Assembly: GCF_900105965.1 (NCBI RefSeq) | Contig: NZ_FNTV01000001.1 | Coordinates: forward strand, 1,612,001-1,676,000 | DNA: 64,000 nt | Reading direction: 5' to 3' | Origin: Arthrobacter alpinus | GTDB lineage: Bacteria > Actinomycetota > Actinomycetes > Actinomycetales > Micrococcaceae | Shown here: positions 18,624 to 27,901 of the stretch, piece by piece | Numbering within the stretch: the stretch's first letter is position 1 | Layout of the letters: the number at the start of each line of letters is the position of its first letter | The notes under the pieces: generated by a model | Seen by the model: only the letters and a program-made list of their open reading frames with translations | Told to the model about the DNA's origin: nothing | Database searches by the model: none | Program-made: the position numbers and the translations under genes

Positions 18624-18906
18624 GTTACGAATACTCCTCAATACCTTTTCCCGCTGATTTTGTACGTTGTGCGGCAGCTCCTGCCTGATGGCACAAAAAT
18701 TCCTTTCCAGAATCCTCCTCCAAGATGGGAGTTCTCTGACAGAGCGCCGGAAGATACCTAGGCGCCGAGCAATTCACACGGTCTGGGGCCACGCCCTGGA
18801 CCCTCAGCTCGCGGCGCACCATGGGCGCAACTGAGGAGCGTAAATGGAACAAATACATGCCGGGTAAATAGCTGCCGCAAACGCGTCGGGGTCGTATGCT
18901 CGGGAC

Positions 18907-19527
18907 ATGGCTAAATTCTTTGACATCCACCCCGACGATCCGCAGCCCCGCATGGTTAGCCAGGTCGTTGAAACCCTGAAATCTGGCGGACTGATCGCCT
19001 ACCCTACGGATTCTTGCTACGCACTCGGTGCGCAATTGGGCAACCGCGAGGCCCTGGACCGGATCCGCACCATCCGTCGGCTCGACAAGAAGCACCATTT
19101 CACCTTGGTCTGTAAGGATTTTGCCCAGCTGGGCCAATTTGTGATGGTCGACAACGATATTTTTCGAAGCATCAAATCGGTTACACCCGGCCCGTACACC
19201 TTCATTCTTCCGGCCACGCAGGAGGTGCCCAAGCGTCTGGCACACCCCAAGAAGAAGACCGTGGGCGTGCGCATCCCCGACAGTAAATTGATTCATGCCA
19301 TCCTCGAAGAATTGGGCGAGCCCATGCTCTCGAGCACACTCCTGCTGCCCGACGAAGAAGAGCCGCTGACTCAAGGTTGGGAGATCAAGGAAGCACTGGA
19401 CCACGTAGTTGAAGCGGTCATCGATTCCGGAGATGTGGGCGCCGAGCCCACCACCGTGGTGGATTTCTCCAGCGGATACGCCGAAGTGGTTCGCCGTGGC
19501 ATGGGTGACACGAGCCGCTTCGAGTAA
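18907..19527 (+). CDS. YciO/Sua5/YrdC family protein (threonylcarbamoyl-AMP synthase-like)
   Basis: The 206-residue protein carries the YrdC fold landmarks: GGLIAYPTDSCYALG, ALDRIRTIRRLDKKHHFTL, TPGPYTFILPAT with the conserved PGP, KKKTVGVRIPDS, and ending AEPTTVVDFSSG. The DSCYALG version and the KKHHFTLVC segment resemble E. coli YciO more than TsaC/Sua5, so a role in tRNA t6A synthesis is possible but not assured. Sua5-specific carboxy-terminal domain is absent. It is transcribed divergently from the penicillin-binding protein gene across about 280 bases in which I see no other gene. Confidence 0.85.
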   Translation: MAKFFDIHPDDPQPRMVSQVVETLKSGGLIAYPTDSCYALGAQLGNREALDRIRTIRRLDKKHHFTLVCKDFAQLGQFVMVDNDIFRSIKSVTPGPYTFILPATQEVPKRLAHPKKKTVGVRIPDSKLIHAILEELGEPMLSSTLLLPDEEEPLTQGWEIKEALDHVVEAVIDSGDVGAEPTTVVDFSSGYAEVVRRGMGDTSRFE

Positions 19528-19664
19528 AAACAGTCCACGTAACCCCAAGAACCAATCGTGGTGACCTCTGGCACTTCGGAGTTCTTGTCGCTACCGTGGG
19601 AGCAGGCCGGGACTTTGGGGTCCTGAGTGAAAACCATCGTTGTGTCAGTCGTGAAGGAGTTTCC

Positions 19665-20228
19665 ATGGTCGTCAAGAGAACAGCCCGTGCAGGTTTCACC
19701 GTTCCCGGAATGTCCCTGCAGGATGGACATAAGCTTGCGGGGCTGCTGCAGGCCCGACTTCACGCACTCAATGACCTAGCCCTGACTCTCAAGCACGCCC
19801 ATTGGAATGTTGTGGGCCGTGATTTCATCAGTGTCCACGAGATGCTGGACCCACAGATTGACCTTGTCCGGGCCATGGTCGATGAGACTGCCGAACGCAT
19901 TGCCACCTTGGGAATCTCCCCGAACGGCCTGCCTGGTGCGCTCGTGGCGGCCCGGCCTTGGGACGACTACTCCATTGGCCGCGCTCACACGTCCGCCCAC
20001 TTGGCAGCCCTCGATCTGGTCTACAGCGGCTTCCTTAAGAGCCACCGCAAGACCCTGGCCGAAGTTGGTGAACTCGATCCCATTACAGAGGACATGATCA
20101 TCAATCAGTGCGCCCAGTTGGAGTTGTTCCAATGGTTTATGCGGGCTCACCTAGAGGACGACGCCGGAGACCTCGCCAATGCCGGGAGCAAGACGGAACG
20201 GGCCGCTGCCAGCAAGACCAAGCCCTAG
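19665..20228 (+). CDS. dps: Dps-family ferritin-like DNA-protection protein
   Basis: The 187-residue protein should form a hollow dodecamer that oxidises and stores iron using peroxide and so protects DNA. The inter-subunit ferroxidase residues are all present: H46 in KHAHWNVVG, H58 and D62 in VHEMLDPQID, and D73 and E77 in MVDETAERIA, with the spacing known from Listeria Dps. Both ends are longer than the core, with a basic start (VVKRTARAG) and a Lys/Ala-rich tail (KTERAAASKTKP) that might contact DNA. GAAGGAG five bases ahead of ATG 19665 decides the start. Confidence 0.93.
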   Translation: MVVKRTARAGFTVPGMSLQDGHKLAGLLQARLHALNDLALTLKHAHWNVVGRDFISVHEMLDPQIDLVRAMVDETAERIATLGISPNGLPGALVAARPWDDYSIGRAHTSAHLAALDLVYSGFLKSHRKTLAEVGELDPITEDMIINQCAQLELFQWFMRAHLEDDAGDLANAGSKTERAAASKTKP

Positions 20229-20258
20229 CCCTAGCCCGGAGACTGGGACGTCCACGCG

Positions 20259-22903
20259 CTACATCCGTTTCTTGACCTTGGCTGTGGCGGGCGCTGTCCA
20301 CGGATCCTCGGGCCAGGGGTGCCTGGGATACCTTCCACGCATCTCTGAACGAACCTGAGCATACGGACCGCTCCAGAACGACGCGAGATCGTCGGTCACC
20401 GCAAGTGGCTGGCGCGCGGGTGACAGCAGGTGAAACAATACCTTCACGCGCCCCTTGACCAGCGTGGGTGTTTCGGCCAGGCCAAAACATTCTTGCAGCT
20501 TGACCGCAACAATGGGAGGCCCGTCGTCGGACACTGCGGGATAGCCAATGCGGATGTGCGAACCGCTGGGAACTGCCAGCGTTTCCGGAGCGAGCTCCCC
20601 CAACTTCGAAGCCTCGGGCCAGGGCAGCAGGCGGCGCAGGGGTTCGATGAGCGCAAGTCCTGACATTGGGCGCCCGGAGGCAACCGCCTCGAGCTCCGGG
20701 CCGAGCCAATCGGGCAGGTGTTCCAGAAGTGCCGCATCGCTGACGTCAGGCCATGGCGCACCAAGTTCACGGTGAAGCAGGGCCAGCCGAAGCCGCAGCT
20801 CATGGGCCGCGCCGCTCCACGAGAGCACGCCAAGCCCGTCCTTGGCCAGCACCGCCGCCACCGCCTCGCGGCCTTGTGCGGCCGTGGCTTTGACAGGTGT
20901 TGAGGCCAAAACAATGGCTCCCAAGCTGCGAACTCTGCGTGCGGACAGCTTTCCATTCTTAAACGTCGCTTCCACCGAGTCGTGGAGCATATGGGCGCCA
21001 ACATGCTCGGCCAGGTCCAGACTCAGCGGAGCTGCCGCCCGGATAATGGCACCGGTCCCGGCAGCATCGCGCCCCTGCGCCCTGGATGCATCCGCTACGG
21101 CGAGCCATTCGTGCCCAGAGAGCGAGCTTCCTGCCGGCAGACCGGCACGGGTTCCCGAGGAGAGCAGATACTGCTGTCCAACAGCGCCCTGGACCCGCCG
21201 GGCAATTCGGTCGGGGAACGCGAGTCCGACGACGAATCCCACCACCTCGCCCGCCGAAACCTCGGGAGTGGCTGTCGGGGCAAGAGTGGAACGTTGCGGA
21301 CGCGAAGCGCGGTTGTCCTTGCCAACAAGCCCCGCAAGACGGCGCACCTCTTGTTGCCAACGCCGGGCACCGGGATCGCGTCCGGAACGCAGTGCTGAAA
21401 GCAGTGCCGTCAGATCCGCTCCCTGAGCCCGCCCGTCACCGGCGACCACGGCCACAATCTCTGCTGCTGTTTTTCTATCAAGCACCGCCGCACCGTCAAG
21501 AAGCGCGCGGGCCAGCCGGGGATCTGCCGGAATCTCCGCCAAGGTACGACCCAGGGCTGTCGCGTGTCCCCGGTCGTCGATGGCACCCAATTCGGACAGG
21601 ACGGTGACGGCGGCGGCCATGGCCGGCGCAGGTGGCGGTTCCGGCAATCGCAGGCCCTCCCCGCCCGGAGCTCCCCAGCAGGCGAGCATGAGGGCACCGG
21701 CGCTGAGATCGGCAACTGCAATTTCTGGCATGGGGTGGGCGGGGGCAGCGGCAAAGGTCTTTTGCTCGTAGCACCGCACAACTGTCCCCGGGCCGAGGCG
21801 CGCGGCACGGCCGGCGCGCTGATCGGACGAGGCCCGGGATGTGGAAACCGTCACCAGGCCGGTCATGCCGCGGGCGCCGTCGCGGCGAGGTTCGCGGGAA
21901 AGTCCGGAATCAATCACCAGCCGGACGCCTGGCACCGTGAGCGAGGATTCGGCAAGGGAGGTGGAGACGATGATGCGCGGGAGGCCGCCGGGTTCACGGG
22001 CGGACACGGCGCGGTCTTGTTCCAGTGCGGAGACTTGGCCGTGCAGCTCAAGAATTTCCGTGCCCGATCCCCCGAACGCAAGCGCGAGGCAATGTGCCCC
22101 ACTTCCCACGCACCCGGGGCAAACACGAGGGCGTCGACGTCGGGGTTATCCATAAGTGCCGCCGCGTGGGCTGCGGCTGCGGTATCTGCCACGTGGTTTA
22201 GGAAGGCCCGGGAGATGCCGCGTTCATCCATGCGCGGCTGGGCCGACGGCGCCCATCTCACCTCAAGGGGGAAGAGCGCGGACGGGCAGTCGATCACGGG
22301 AGCGTCATTCTCACCGTCGTCCATGGACAGCAGGTGTGCAAAGCGGGCGGCGTCCAGAGTTGCGGACATGGCCAGCAGCGTCAGGTCGCCACGCAGTTGC
22401 TGGACCTCGGCAAGCATGCCGAGCAGGAGATCGGTGTCGAGGCCACGTTCGTGCACCTCGTCCAACACGACGGCGGACACGCCTTCCAGTCCGGGGTCTC
22501 GCAAGAGGCGGCGCAGCAGGATTCCTGGCGTGAGGAACTCGACGATGGTTTCTGGACTGCTGTGGCTTTCACCTCGAACGATGTAGCCAACTTTGGTGCC
22601 CAAGGCCGAGCCATCGAGCATGGCCAGACGGCGCGCAGCGGAGCGGACGGCAACCCGCCGGGGTTGGGTCACAAGGACTTTGCGGCTGGCGCTGCCAGTG
22701 GGATTGAGGATATTCGCCACGAGGGGCGGCACGAGCGTTGTTTTGCCTGTGCCGGGGGGAGCCTGGACAACGGCCGCCGAGCCTGCAGTGGAGCTGAGCA
22801 ACCCTGCCAGCTCGGGCAGGGACTGAGCAAAAACCAGTCCCTGCCCGAGAACGGCAAGGTCAAAGGGACCGCGCGGATGTTTCACCACGGCGGTTGCTTG
22901 CAC
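20259..22903 (-). pseudogene. hrpB: ATP-dependent helicase HrpB, frameshifted
   Basis: The first frame holds the DExH helicase core: Walker A QAPPGTGKTT, DEVHERGLDTD, and LLAMSATLDAARFA, ending in DALVFAPGAWEVGHIASRL. The second frame resumes with FGGSGTEILELHGQVSALEQ and the remaining helicase motifs (IIVSTSLAESSLTVPGV, DQRAGRAARLGPG), then the HrpB carboxy-terminal domain (PYAQVRSEMRGRYPRHPWPE). Adding one C to the CCCCC run at 22070-22074 restores one frame of roughly 880 residues, normal for HrpB. The start GTG 22903 lies five bases after the upstream gene stop. HrpB is a DEAH-type helicase of uncertain role in RNA metabolism. Decay or sequencing error both fit. Confidence 0.85.
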
Positions 22904-22908
22904 GGAAA

Positions 22909-23232
22909 TTAGCCGATCTGCAATTCGCCCATGCTGTCCCAGTCGCTGCCGTCAACCTTGCGGGAGACAATCTTCGGCGTTGAAACGAGAGCCGGGCGCA
23001 TGGAATCCATCCCCGCCGCAAAGTGTGCGCTTGAGACGTGGGTGCCTGCCGCGTCATCGTCCAGGAATGCCTCTACAAGGACGAACTCGTTGAGGTTTTC
23101 CACGCTGCGTGACCAGTCGAACCAGAGGTTGCCGGGTTCGGCGCGGGTTGCCTCGGTGAAGGGCTTAACCAGCTCCATGAAAGTTTCGGAGGCATCGGGC
23201 TTGACTTGAAATTTAACAACAATGAAATACAT
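22909..23232 (-). CDS. Antibiotic-biosynthesis-monooxygenase (ABM) family protein
   Basis: The 107-residue protein has the dimeric alpha-beta ABM/YgiN fold: FIVVKFQVKPDASETFMELV, EPGNLWFDWSRSVENLNEFVLVE-type strands, and the conserved second-half helix with AHFAAGMDSM. Members act as small cofactor-free quinol monooxygenases or stress proteins; the substrate is not visible. It ends five bases before the hrpB start and follows the MBL-fold gene by about 40 bases on the same strand, so the three may share a transcript. Confidence 0.85.
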   Translation of the reverse strand: MYFIVVKFQVKPDASETFMELVKPFTEATRAEPGNLWFDWSRSVENLNEFVLVEAFLDDDAAGTHVSSAHFAAGMDSMRPALVSTPKIVSRKVDGSDWDSMGELQIG

Positions 23233-23274
23233 GTTCCCAGTTTACCGTCCATCTTGTTCCGATTTGCTTGGTCC

Positions 23275-23964
23275 TTACCAGCCGCGTTCGCGCCACTCGG
23301 GAAGGGACGGGCGTTCCGCGCCAAGGGTTGTTGCATCACCGTGACCGGGCAGGACGATTGCCTCATCCCCATATGCTGCGAACAGGCGCTCCTGGACGTC
23401 GTCGAGCAGTTGGGTAAAACGTTTCGGGTCCTTGTCCGTGTTGCCTACACCGCCGGGGAAGAGGGAGTCTCCGCTGAAGATCAGAGTCTTGCCGTTCCCG
23501 GCCTCCTGAACCGTGTCTTCACGCAAGACATAGGCCATGGAACCAGGGGTGTGCCCACGCAGGTGAGTGGTTGCCAGTTTAATGCCCGGGACCTCCAAGG
23601 TGCCAGCATTGTGCAAAGCATGGCCGATCAGCACACCGGCTTCGGCATCGATCCCGGCAATGTCATCGGCTCCGGCGGCCGTGGGTGCTCCGGACTGGCC
23701 TGCGAGGGCGGCCAAGGCACGTACGTGGTCCCAATGCTGGTGGGTTGTGGCGATCATGGCCAATTTGGTGGGAACGATCGCGTCGCCGGCCGCATCCGCC
23801 AGCAAGACATTGATGGCAGGAAGGTCATCCGCTGCGTCAATGAGGATCTGGGCACCTGTGGTCTTTGAAGTGATCAAATACACGTTGTTGTACATGGCGG
23901 AGACAACCAAACGGCGGACCGTGTGCGCGGACAGGTCATGGATCAGCGAGGATTGAACAGTCAT
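23275..23964 (-). CDS. Metallo-beta-lactamase-fold hydrolase
   Basis: The 229-residue protein has the metal-binding motif THQHWDH (H75, H77, D79, H80), then LRGHTPGSMAYVL, FSGDSLFPGGVGN, and LPGHGDATTLG. This order is the glyoxalase II-like MBL group. The FPGGVGNTD segment is common in actinobacterial MBL-fold hydrolases annotated as hydroxyacylglutathione hydrolase-like; since actinobacteria use mycothiol, a mycothiol thioester is a possible substrate, by inference. It is divergent from the PLP dehydratase, whose start lies about 50 bases away. Confidence 0.9.
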   Translation of the reverse strand: MTVQSSLIHDLSAHTVRRLVVSAMYNNVYLITSKTTGAQILIDAADDLPAINVLLADAAGDAIVPTKLAMIATTHQHWDHVRALAALAGQSGAPTAAGADDIAGIDAEAGVLIGHALHNAGTLEVPGIKLATTHLRGHTPGSMAYVLREDTVQEAGNGKTLIFSGDSLFPGGVGNTDKDPKRFTQLLDDVQERLFAAYGDEAIVLPGHGDATTLGAERPSLPEWRERGW

Positions 23965-24014
23965 TGGTACAGCCTAGCGCTGTGCCCACCTTCCGAGTTC
24001 AAGGACAATGCCTC

Positions 24015-24947
24015 ATGATCACCCTCGCTGATGTAGAGCTGGCCGCGGCCCGTATTGCCGGGCAAGTGCGCCGCACCCCGGTGATGAAACTAGATTCGGC
24101 CCACTCCCCCGGCCAGGTATGGCTTAAGTGCGAATTTTTACAAAAGACGGGCACGTTTAAGGTTCGCGGCGCCTTCAACCGAGTGCTGAGCGCCCAGGAA
24201 CGTGGCGAGATTGACCCCAGCGTTGGTATTGCCGTGGCCTCGGGAGGCAACGCTGGCTTGGCCAACGCGTATGCGGCCGCTGAGCTGGGAGTTCCCGCAA
24301 CCGTCTTTGTGCCGTTGTCCTCCCCCGCTGTGAAGGTGGCCAAGCTCCGTGCTGCCGGAGCCACCGTGGTGCAGGACGGCGCCCAATATGCCGATGCGTT
24401 TGAGTTGGCCATGGCGTTCGTGGCCGAGACCGGTGCGCTCTACTGTCACGCCTACGATCAGATCGAGATCGCGTCCGGGGCAGGCACCATTGGAATTGAA
24501 CTCTTGGAACAGCTGGGCGCGGTGGACACTGTGCTGGTTGCCGTGGGCGGCGGTGGCCTCATGGCCGGTGTTGCCGCCGCATTGGAGGGACGCGCCCAGA
24601 CTGTTGCCGTGGAACCCAGCAATGCGCCGAGCCTGCACGCCGCCATTGCCGCGGGTAAGCCCGTGGACGTGGAGGTATCAGGCATCGCCGCCGATTCCCT
24701 GGGCGCGCGCAAGATCGGTGCCATTGGTTTTGATGTTGCCGTGCGCACGGGCGTTCGTAGCCTGCTGGTGAATGACGAGCAGATTATCGCGGCCAGGACG
24801 TTCCTTTGGGAGAACTACCGGATCGCGTTGGAACATGGCGCGGCGGCGGCCTTTGCTGCCCTCCATGCCGGGGTGTACGTGCCTGCCGTGGATGAGCGTG
24901 TTGCCGTGATCCTGTGCGGGGCCAATACCGATCCTGCAGGGCTGTAA
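24015..24947 (+). CDS. Serine/threonine dehydratase-like PLP enzyme
   Basis: The 310-residue fold-type II PLP enzyme carries the cofactor lysine in KTGTFKVRGAFNR, the phosphate and carboxylate loops ASGGNAGLA and GGGGLMAGVAA, and EPSNAPSLHAA. These match threonine/serine ammonia-lyase-like proteins without a regulatory ACT domain. ASGGN replaces the more common SSGNHAQ of IlvA, so the exact substrate (serine, threonine or a racemase activity) is open. The ATG at 24015 aligns with the family start; an upstream in-frame start would add 17 atypical residues. A strong bidirectional terminator follows. Confidence 0.85.
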   Translation: MITLADVELAAARIAGQVRRTPVMKLDSAHSPGQVWLKCEFLQKTGTFKVRGAFNRVLSAQERGEIDPSVGIAVASGGNAGLANAYAAAELGVPATVFVPLSSPAVKVAKLRAAGATVVQDGAQYADAFELAMAFVAETGALYCHAYDQIEIASGAGTIGIELLEQLGAVDTVLVAVGGGGLMAGVAAALEGRAQTVAVEPSNAPSLHAAIAAGKPVDVEVSGIAADSLGARKIGAIGFDVAVRTGVRSLLVNDEQIIAARTFLWENYRIALEHGAAAAFAALHAGVYVPAVDERVAVILCGANTDPAGL

Positions 24948-24956
24948 GCCCACAAC

Positions 24957-25012
24957 AAAGGCCGACGGCGGCGCACCCCTGGAGAACGAGGGGTGCGCCG
25001 CCGTCGGCCTTT
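24957..25012. terminator. Bidirectional terminator between convergent genes
   Basis: A perfect stem of about 24 bp (arms beginning AAAGGCCGACGGCGG and ending in its complement, CCTTT) encloses a short loop. It has A and T ends on both sides and lies exactly between the stops of the PLP dehydratase and the SPFH gene, so it can stop transcription from both. Confidence 0.9.
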
Positions 25013-25024
25013 CAAATACCAGGG

Positions 25025-26482
25025 CTACTCGGCTGGCTCGAGTTCCTCGGGAGCCACGGCGGGCGCCGGATCCGCCGCCTTGGAACCGCCCACAACGCCC
25101 TGCAACAGGGCAATGATGTCCAGACCGGTCTGGTCCTTGATCAGCTGGGTGGTTTGCTGAACGCCATTGGAGACGTTCTTGCTCAACTGGCTTGCGCCGT
25201 CGTTGGAGATGACTGTCATGTCCTTGATGGCGGCCATGGGGGCGGCCACCTCGCGAGCCATGGCCGGGAGCACTTCCAGGACCTTGCTCAGGATGGCCGC
25301 CTCGTTGAACTTCTCGTAGGCTTCGGCCTGGGCCGCGATACCGGCAGCCTCCGCCAATCCCTTGGCCTGTGTGGAGTCGGCCTCGGCTTGTCCACGAGTC
25401 TTGATGACGGACGCGTCAGCGTTGCCTCGGGCAGTGTTGGCCGCGGCGTCGGCCTCAGCAGCAACCCTGTCGCCCTCGGCCGTGAGCTTGCGCTTGGCGA
25501 GTTCCACGGTGGCTTCGATCTCCGCGGCCTCGGAGGCTCGGCGTCGTTCCTCAAGCTTTGCATCAGCCTGCTGAATCAAGCGGTACTTCTCGGCGTCCGC
25601 GGGCTTGCGAACCTCGGTGTCGAGCTCGCGTTCACGCAGCTCGGCGCGGCGCAGGGCCACCTGCTGGTCGCGGATGATGACCTGCTCGTTTTGTTCCGCT
25701 GCGGCCAGCGGGCCGGCAGCATCTGCGCGGGCCTGGCGGGCGTCCGCTTCTTCCTTGAGTTCGGCGCGCTTGATGATCAGCTGCTGCTGGGCCAGCGCCA
25801 CCTGCTCGTCGGCGAGGGCCTTGGCCTGCTCCGCCTCCTGGAGGAACTGGGCCTCGGCAATCTTCGCGTTCTTCTCCGCCAAGGCAGCCTCAGGGCGGCC
25901 CAAGTTGATGAGGTAGCCGGAGTCATCATCCACGGACTGAATCTGGAAGGTGTCGATCTCCAGACCCTGGTTGTGCATGGAGTGCTCGGCTTCTTCCTTG
26001 ACGCTCTTGGCGAAGGTGGCACGGTCCTTGATGATGGATTCCACGGTCAGTGTTCCCACGATGGACCGCAGCGAACCGGACAGGGTCTCCTGCGTGTAGT
26101 GATCGATCGCGTCTTGCTGGTTGAGGAAACGCTGGGCGGCCTTGCGAACCGAATCGGCGTCGCCACCAACCTTGACCTGCGCCACGCCCGTGAGGTGCAG
26201 CTTGATGCCGTTTTGCGAGATGGCCTCAATCTTCAAGGCCACCTGGCGCGAAGCGAGCGAGAGCGGGTACGCCCGCTGCGTGAAGGGATTGATAAAAATT
26301 CGGCCAAATACAACCCGCTGGCTGTTCGGATCCGGCTGGGACTTGTTGTCCTTGGAGGAGATCACCAGGGCCTGGTCGGGGCTGGCAATATGCAGGGCCA
26401 TGCGGGAGATGACGGCGCCGATGACGACGATCACCAACAGCACCGCTGCACCAATGATCACGGGAATCAGTGACAGTAACAT
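25025..26482 (-). CDS. SPFH-domain (flotillin/band 7) membrane scaffold protein
   Basis: The 485-residue protein starts with one hydrophobic helix (LIPVIIGAAVLLVIVVIGAV), then an SPFH domain (SPDQALVISSKDN, RVVFGRIFINPFTQRAYPLSL, ILRSIVG-like SLRSIVGTLTVESI) and from about residue 210 a long coiled coil rich in Ala, Glu, Lys and Arg, the flotillin hallmark. Flotillins gather into membrane microdomains; in Bacillus they influence fluidity and secretion. The end is a short acidic tail. No NfeD partner gene is adjacent, which is unusual for bacterial flotillins. It is followed by a strong terminator. Confidence 0.9.
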   Translation of the reverse strand: MLLSLIPVIIGAAVLLVIVVIGAVISRMALHIASPDQALVISSKDNKSQPDPNSQRVVFGRIFINPFTQRAYPLSLASRQVALKIEAISQNGIKLHLTGVAQVKVGGDADSVRKAAQRFLNQQDAIDHYTQETLSGSLRSIVGTLTVESIIKDRATFAKSVKEEAEHSMHNQGLEIDTFQIQSVDDDSGYLINLGRPEAALAEKNAKIAEAQFLQEAEQAKALADEQVALAQQQLIIKRAELKEEADARQARADAAGPLAAAEQNEQVIIRDQQVALRRAELRERELDTEVRKPADAEKYRLIQQADAKLEERRRASEAAEIEATVELAKRKLTAEGDRVAAEADAAANTARGNADASVIKTRGQAEADSTQAKGLAEAAGIAAQAEAYEKFNEAAILSKVLEVLPAMAREVAAPMAAIKDMTVISNDGASQLSKNVSNGVQQTTQLIKDQTGLDIIALLQGVVGGSKAADPAPAVAPEELEPAE

Positions 26483-26641
26483 GAGACCTTTCGGGTTTCA
26501 CGGCGGCCTCTTCGGGATTGCAAGCCCGCCTGGTTACCTTAGAGCCTACGGAATCTGAGCGAAATATCCATATGATGGCGTAATAGTTGGTACAAAGTCG
26601 GCACAAACGCCGGGGTTTTCACCCCGGACTGCGTTGCGCTG

Positions 26642-26905
26642 CTAGGGTGCCATGCCGGCGTGAACGGGGACCACGTCTACGCCATTTCGCCGGTGAATTC
26701 TTGGGTCGTTGCGCTTGAATCCCTTGGCATCCAAATTGTTCCCGAGGCGGAATGCGGCCAGGGACTCGTCGTAGATCTCATTCATGCGCCGGCCCGTGTA
26801 TTCGCCCACGGTTCCGTCGGTGAAGGTGATGGAGATGAGGGTCTTGGCCGGGAAGTGCCGGCTCATGCGCACGAACCCATCGTTGTCTTGCTTCAGTTCA
26901 ATCAT
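26642..26905 (-). CDS. Small protein of unknown function
   Basis: No family was recognised in this 87-residue product. It appears soluble, with a beta-rich first half (FPAKTLISITFTDGTVGEY) and a charged second half (GNNLDAKGFKRNDPRIHRR). A plausible ribosome site, GGAAG, lies five bases before ATG 26905. It precedes the SPFH gene on the same strand by about 160 bases, and its start overlaps the end of a possible gene remnant. Confidence 0.5.
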   Translation of the reverse strand: MIELKQDNDGFVRMSRHFPAKTLISITFTDGTVGEYTGRRMNEIYDESLAAFRLGNNLDAKGFKRNDPRIHRRNGVDVVPVHAGMAP

Positions 26906-27213
26906 GGAGCTTCCGCCTCGCTTGGCGCACGTCTCATGGCAATGGACATGCTGTTGTGTGGCCCCGAATCGTCAGCGGGGTGAAACCCAAGGTTCTCACA
27001 AAGAGTGCCAGCAAGCGCATTCTCCAACGCGATGCCTGATCCACCATGACCAACCCAGTACAAATTTCGGATGCTCGGCTTTTCGCAAGCCGCGTTTTGG
27101 TCGAACCCCAAACAACCGGACCGACACAAAGACCCGCCTTCAGGCACCGTTGAGGGGTCCTTGAATGCGGGTCCCTGCGCGGCCCAGATTTCACAAAGGT
27201 CTCCGCCAGGCAT
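26902..27213 (-). pseudogene. Possible remnant of an FAD-dependent oxidoreductase
   Basis: This 103-codon frame fills an otherwise gene-free gap upstream of the small unknown protein. Its middle, IRNLYWVGHGGSGIALENALAG, resembles the carboxy-terminal FAD-contacting segment of phytoene-desaturase/amine-oxidase-type flavoproteins, but there is no amino-terminal dinucleotide-binding motif and no ribosome site at the ATG. Its stop overlaps the next ATG by four bases. A decayed fragment is the best guess; chance reading cannot be excluded. Confidence 0.25.
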
Positions 27214-27221
27214 CCTGCAAT

Positions 27222-27686
27222 CTACTGCAGGCGCTTGCGCACCATTTCCGAAACTGCCTTGCCATCAAAGCGGCCGGCGATTTCAGCCGTAATGGGCTTC
27301 ATGGCCAAGCCCATTTGCTTCATGGACAACTTCCCCTGGTCCGCCTCAAGCGCGGTGATGATGGAATCCACAATGCCTTCAGCTTCTTCTGCGTTCAAGG
27401 GCTTGGGCAGGTAGGCCTCGATGACCTCGGCTTCGGCGATTTCAGCGACGGCTCGCTCTGCCTCCCCGGCCTCGGTGTAGATGCCGGCCGTGTCACGGCG
27501 CTTGGCGGCCTCTTTTTGCAGGAGCGTGATGACCTGCGCGTCATCGAAGTCAACAGGAGTCTTGCCGCCCTTTTCACGCGTCTCGATTTCACCCAAGACA
27601 TTTCGGACAGTTGTCAGGGCAATCTTGTTGCCTGCCTTCATGTGCGCGACGACGTCCGTCTTGAGCTGCTGCTTTAGCGTGGACAT
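27222..27686 (-). CDS. GatB/YqeY domain protein
   Basis: The 154-residue protein has the all-helical YqeY fold: MSTLKQQLKTDVVAHMKAG, LTTVRNVLGEIETREKGG, ALRRD-like EAAKRRDTAGIYTEAG, EAEVIEAYLPKPL, and the closing MKPITAEIAGRFDGKAVSEMV with the conserved GRxDGK. The domain also ends GatB, where it contacts tRNA; the stand-alone protein has no established function. ATG 27686 with GGGGAA upstream was preferred to an in-frame start 17 codons earlier. The 215 bases upstream hold no gene that I can recognise. Confidence 0.93.
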   Translation of the reverse strand: MSTLKQQLKTDVVAHMKAGNKIALTTVRNVLGEIETREKGGKTPVDFDDAQVITLLQKEAAKRRDTAGIYTEAGEAERAVAEIAEAEVIEAYLPKPLNAEEAEGIVDSIITALEADQGKLSMKQMGLAMKPITAEIAGRFDGKAVSEMVRKRLQ

Positions 27687-27901
27687 GTATTCCCCTAAAT
27701 CTGGTAAATGCTTCAGCCTTGTGGCCATTGCCGCCAATTATCCTCCTATTCGCCGCTCCCCCGGTCCGGACGACGTCGACAGCAGACCCGCCCCTTGCCG
27801 GCGAGCGCATGTTCTCGTGTCTTCAGGACGGTGCGCTGTTGTGGTGAACACTCCGCGCAAAGTTAGAACATATATTCGAACTGGCTGCCTGCGAGCGCGG
27901 A

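Noticed and set aside
24914..26473. A 519-codon frame antisense to the SPFH gene
   Set aside because: It is Gly/Leu/Val-rich low complexity mirrored from the coiled coil; it has no ribosome site, and the SPFH domain on the other strand is clear.
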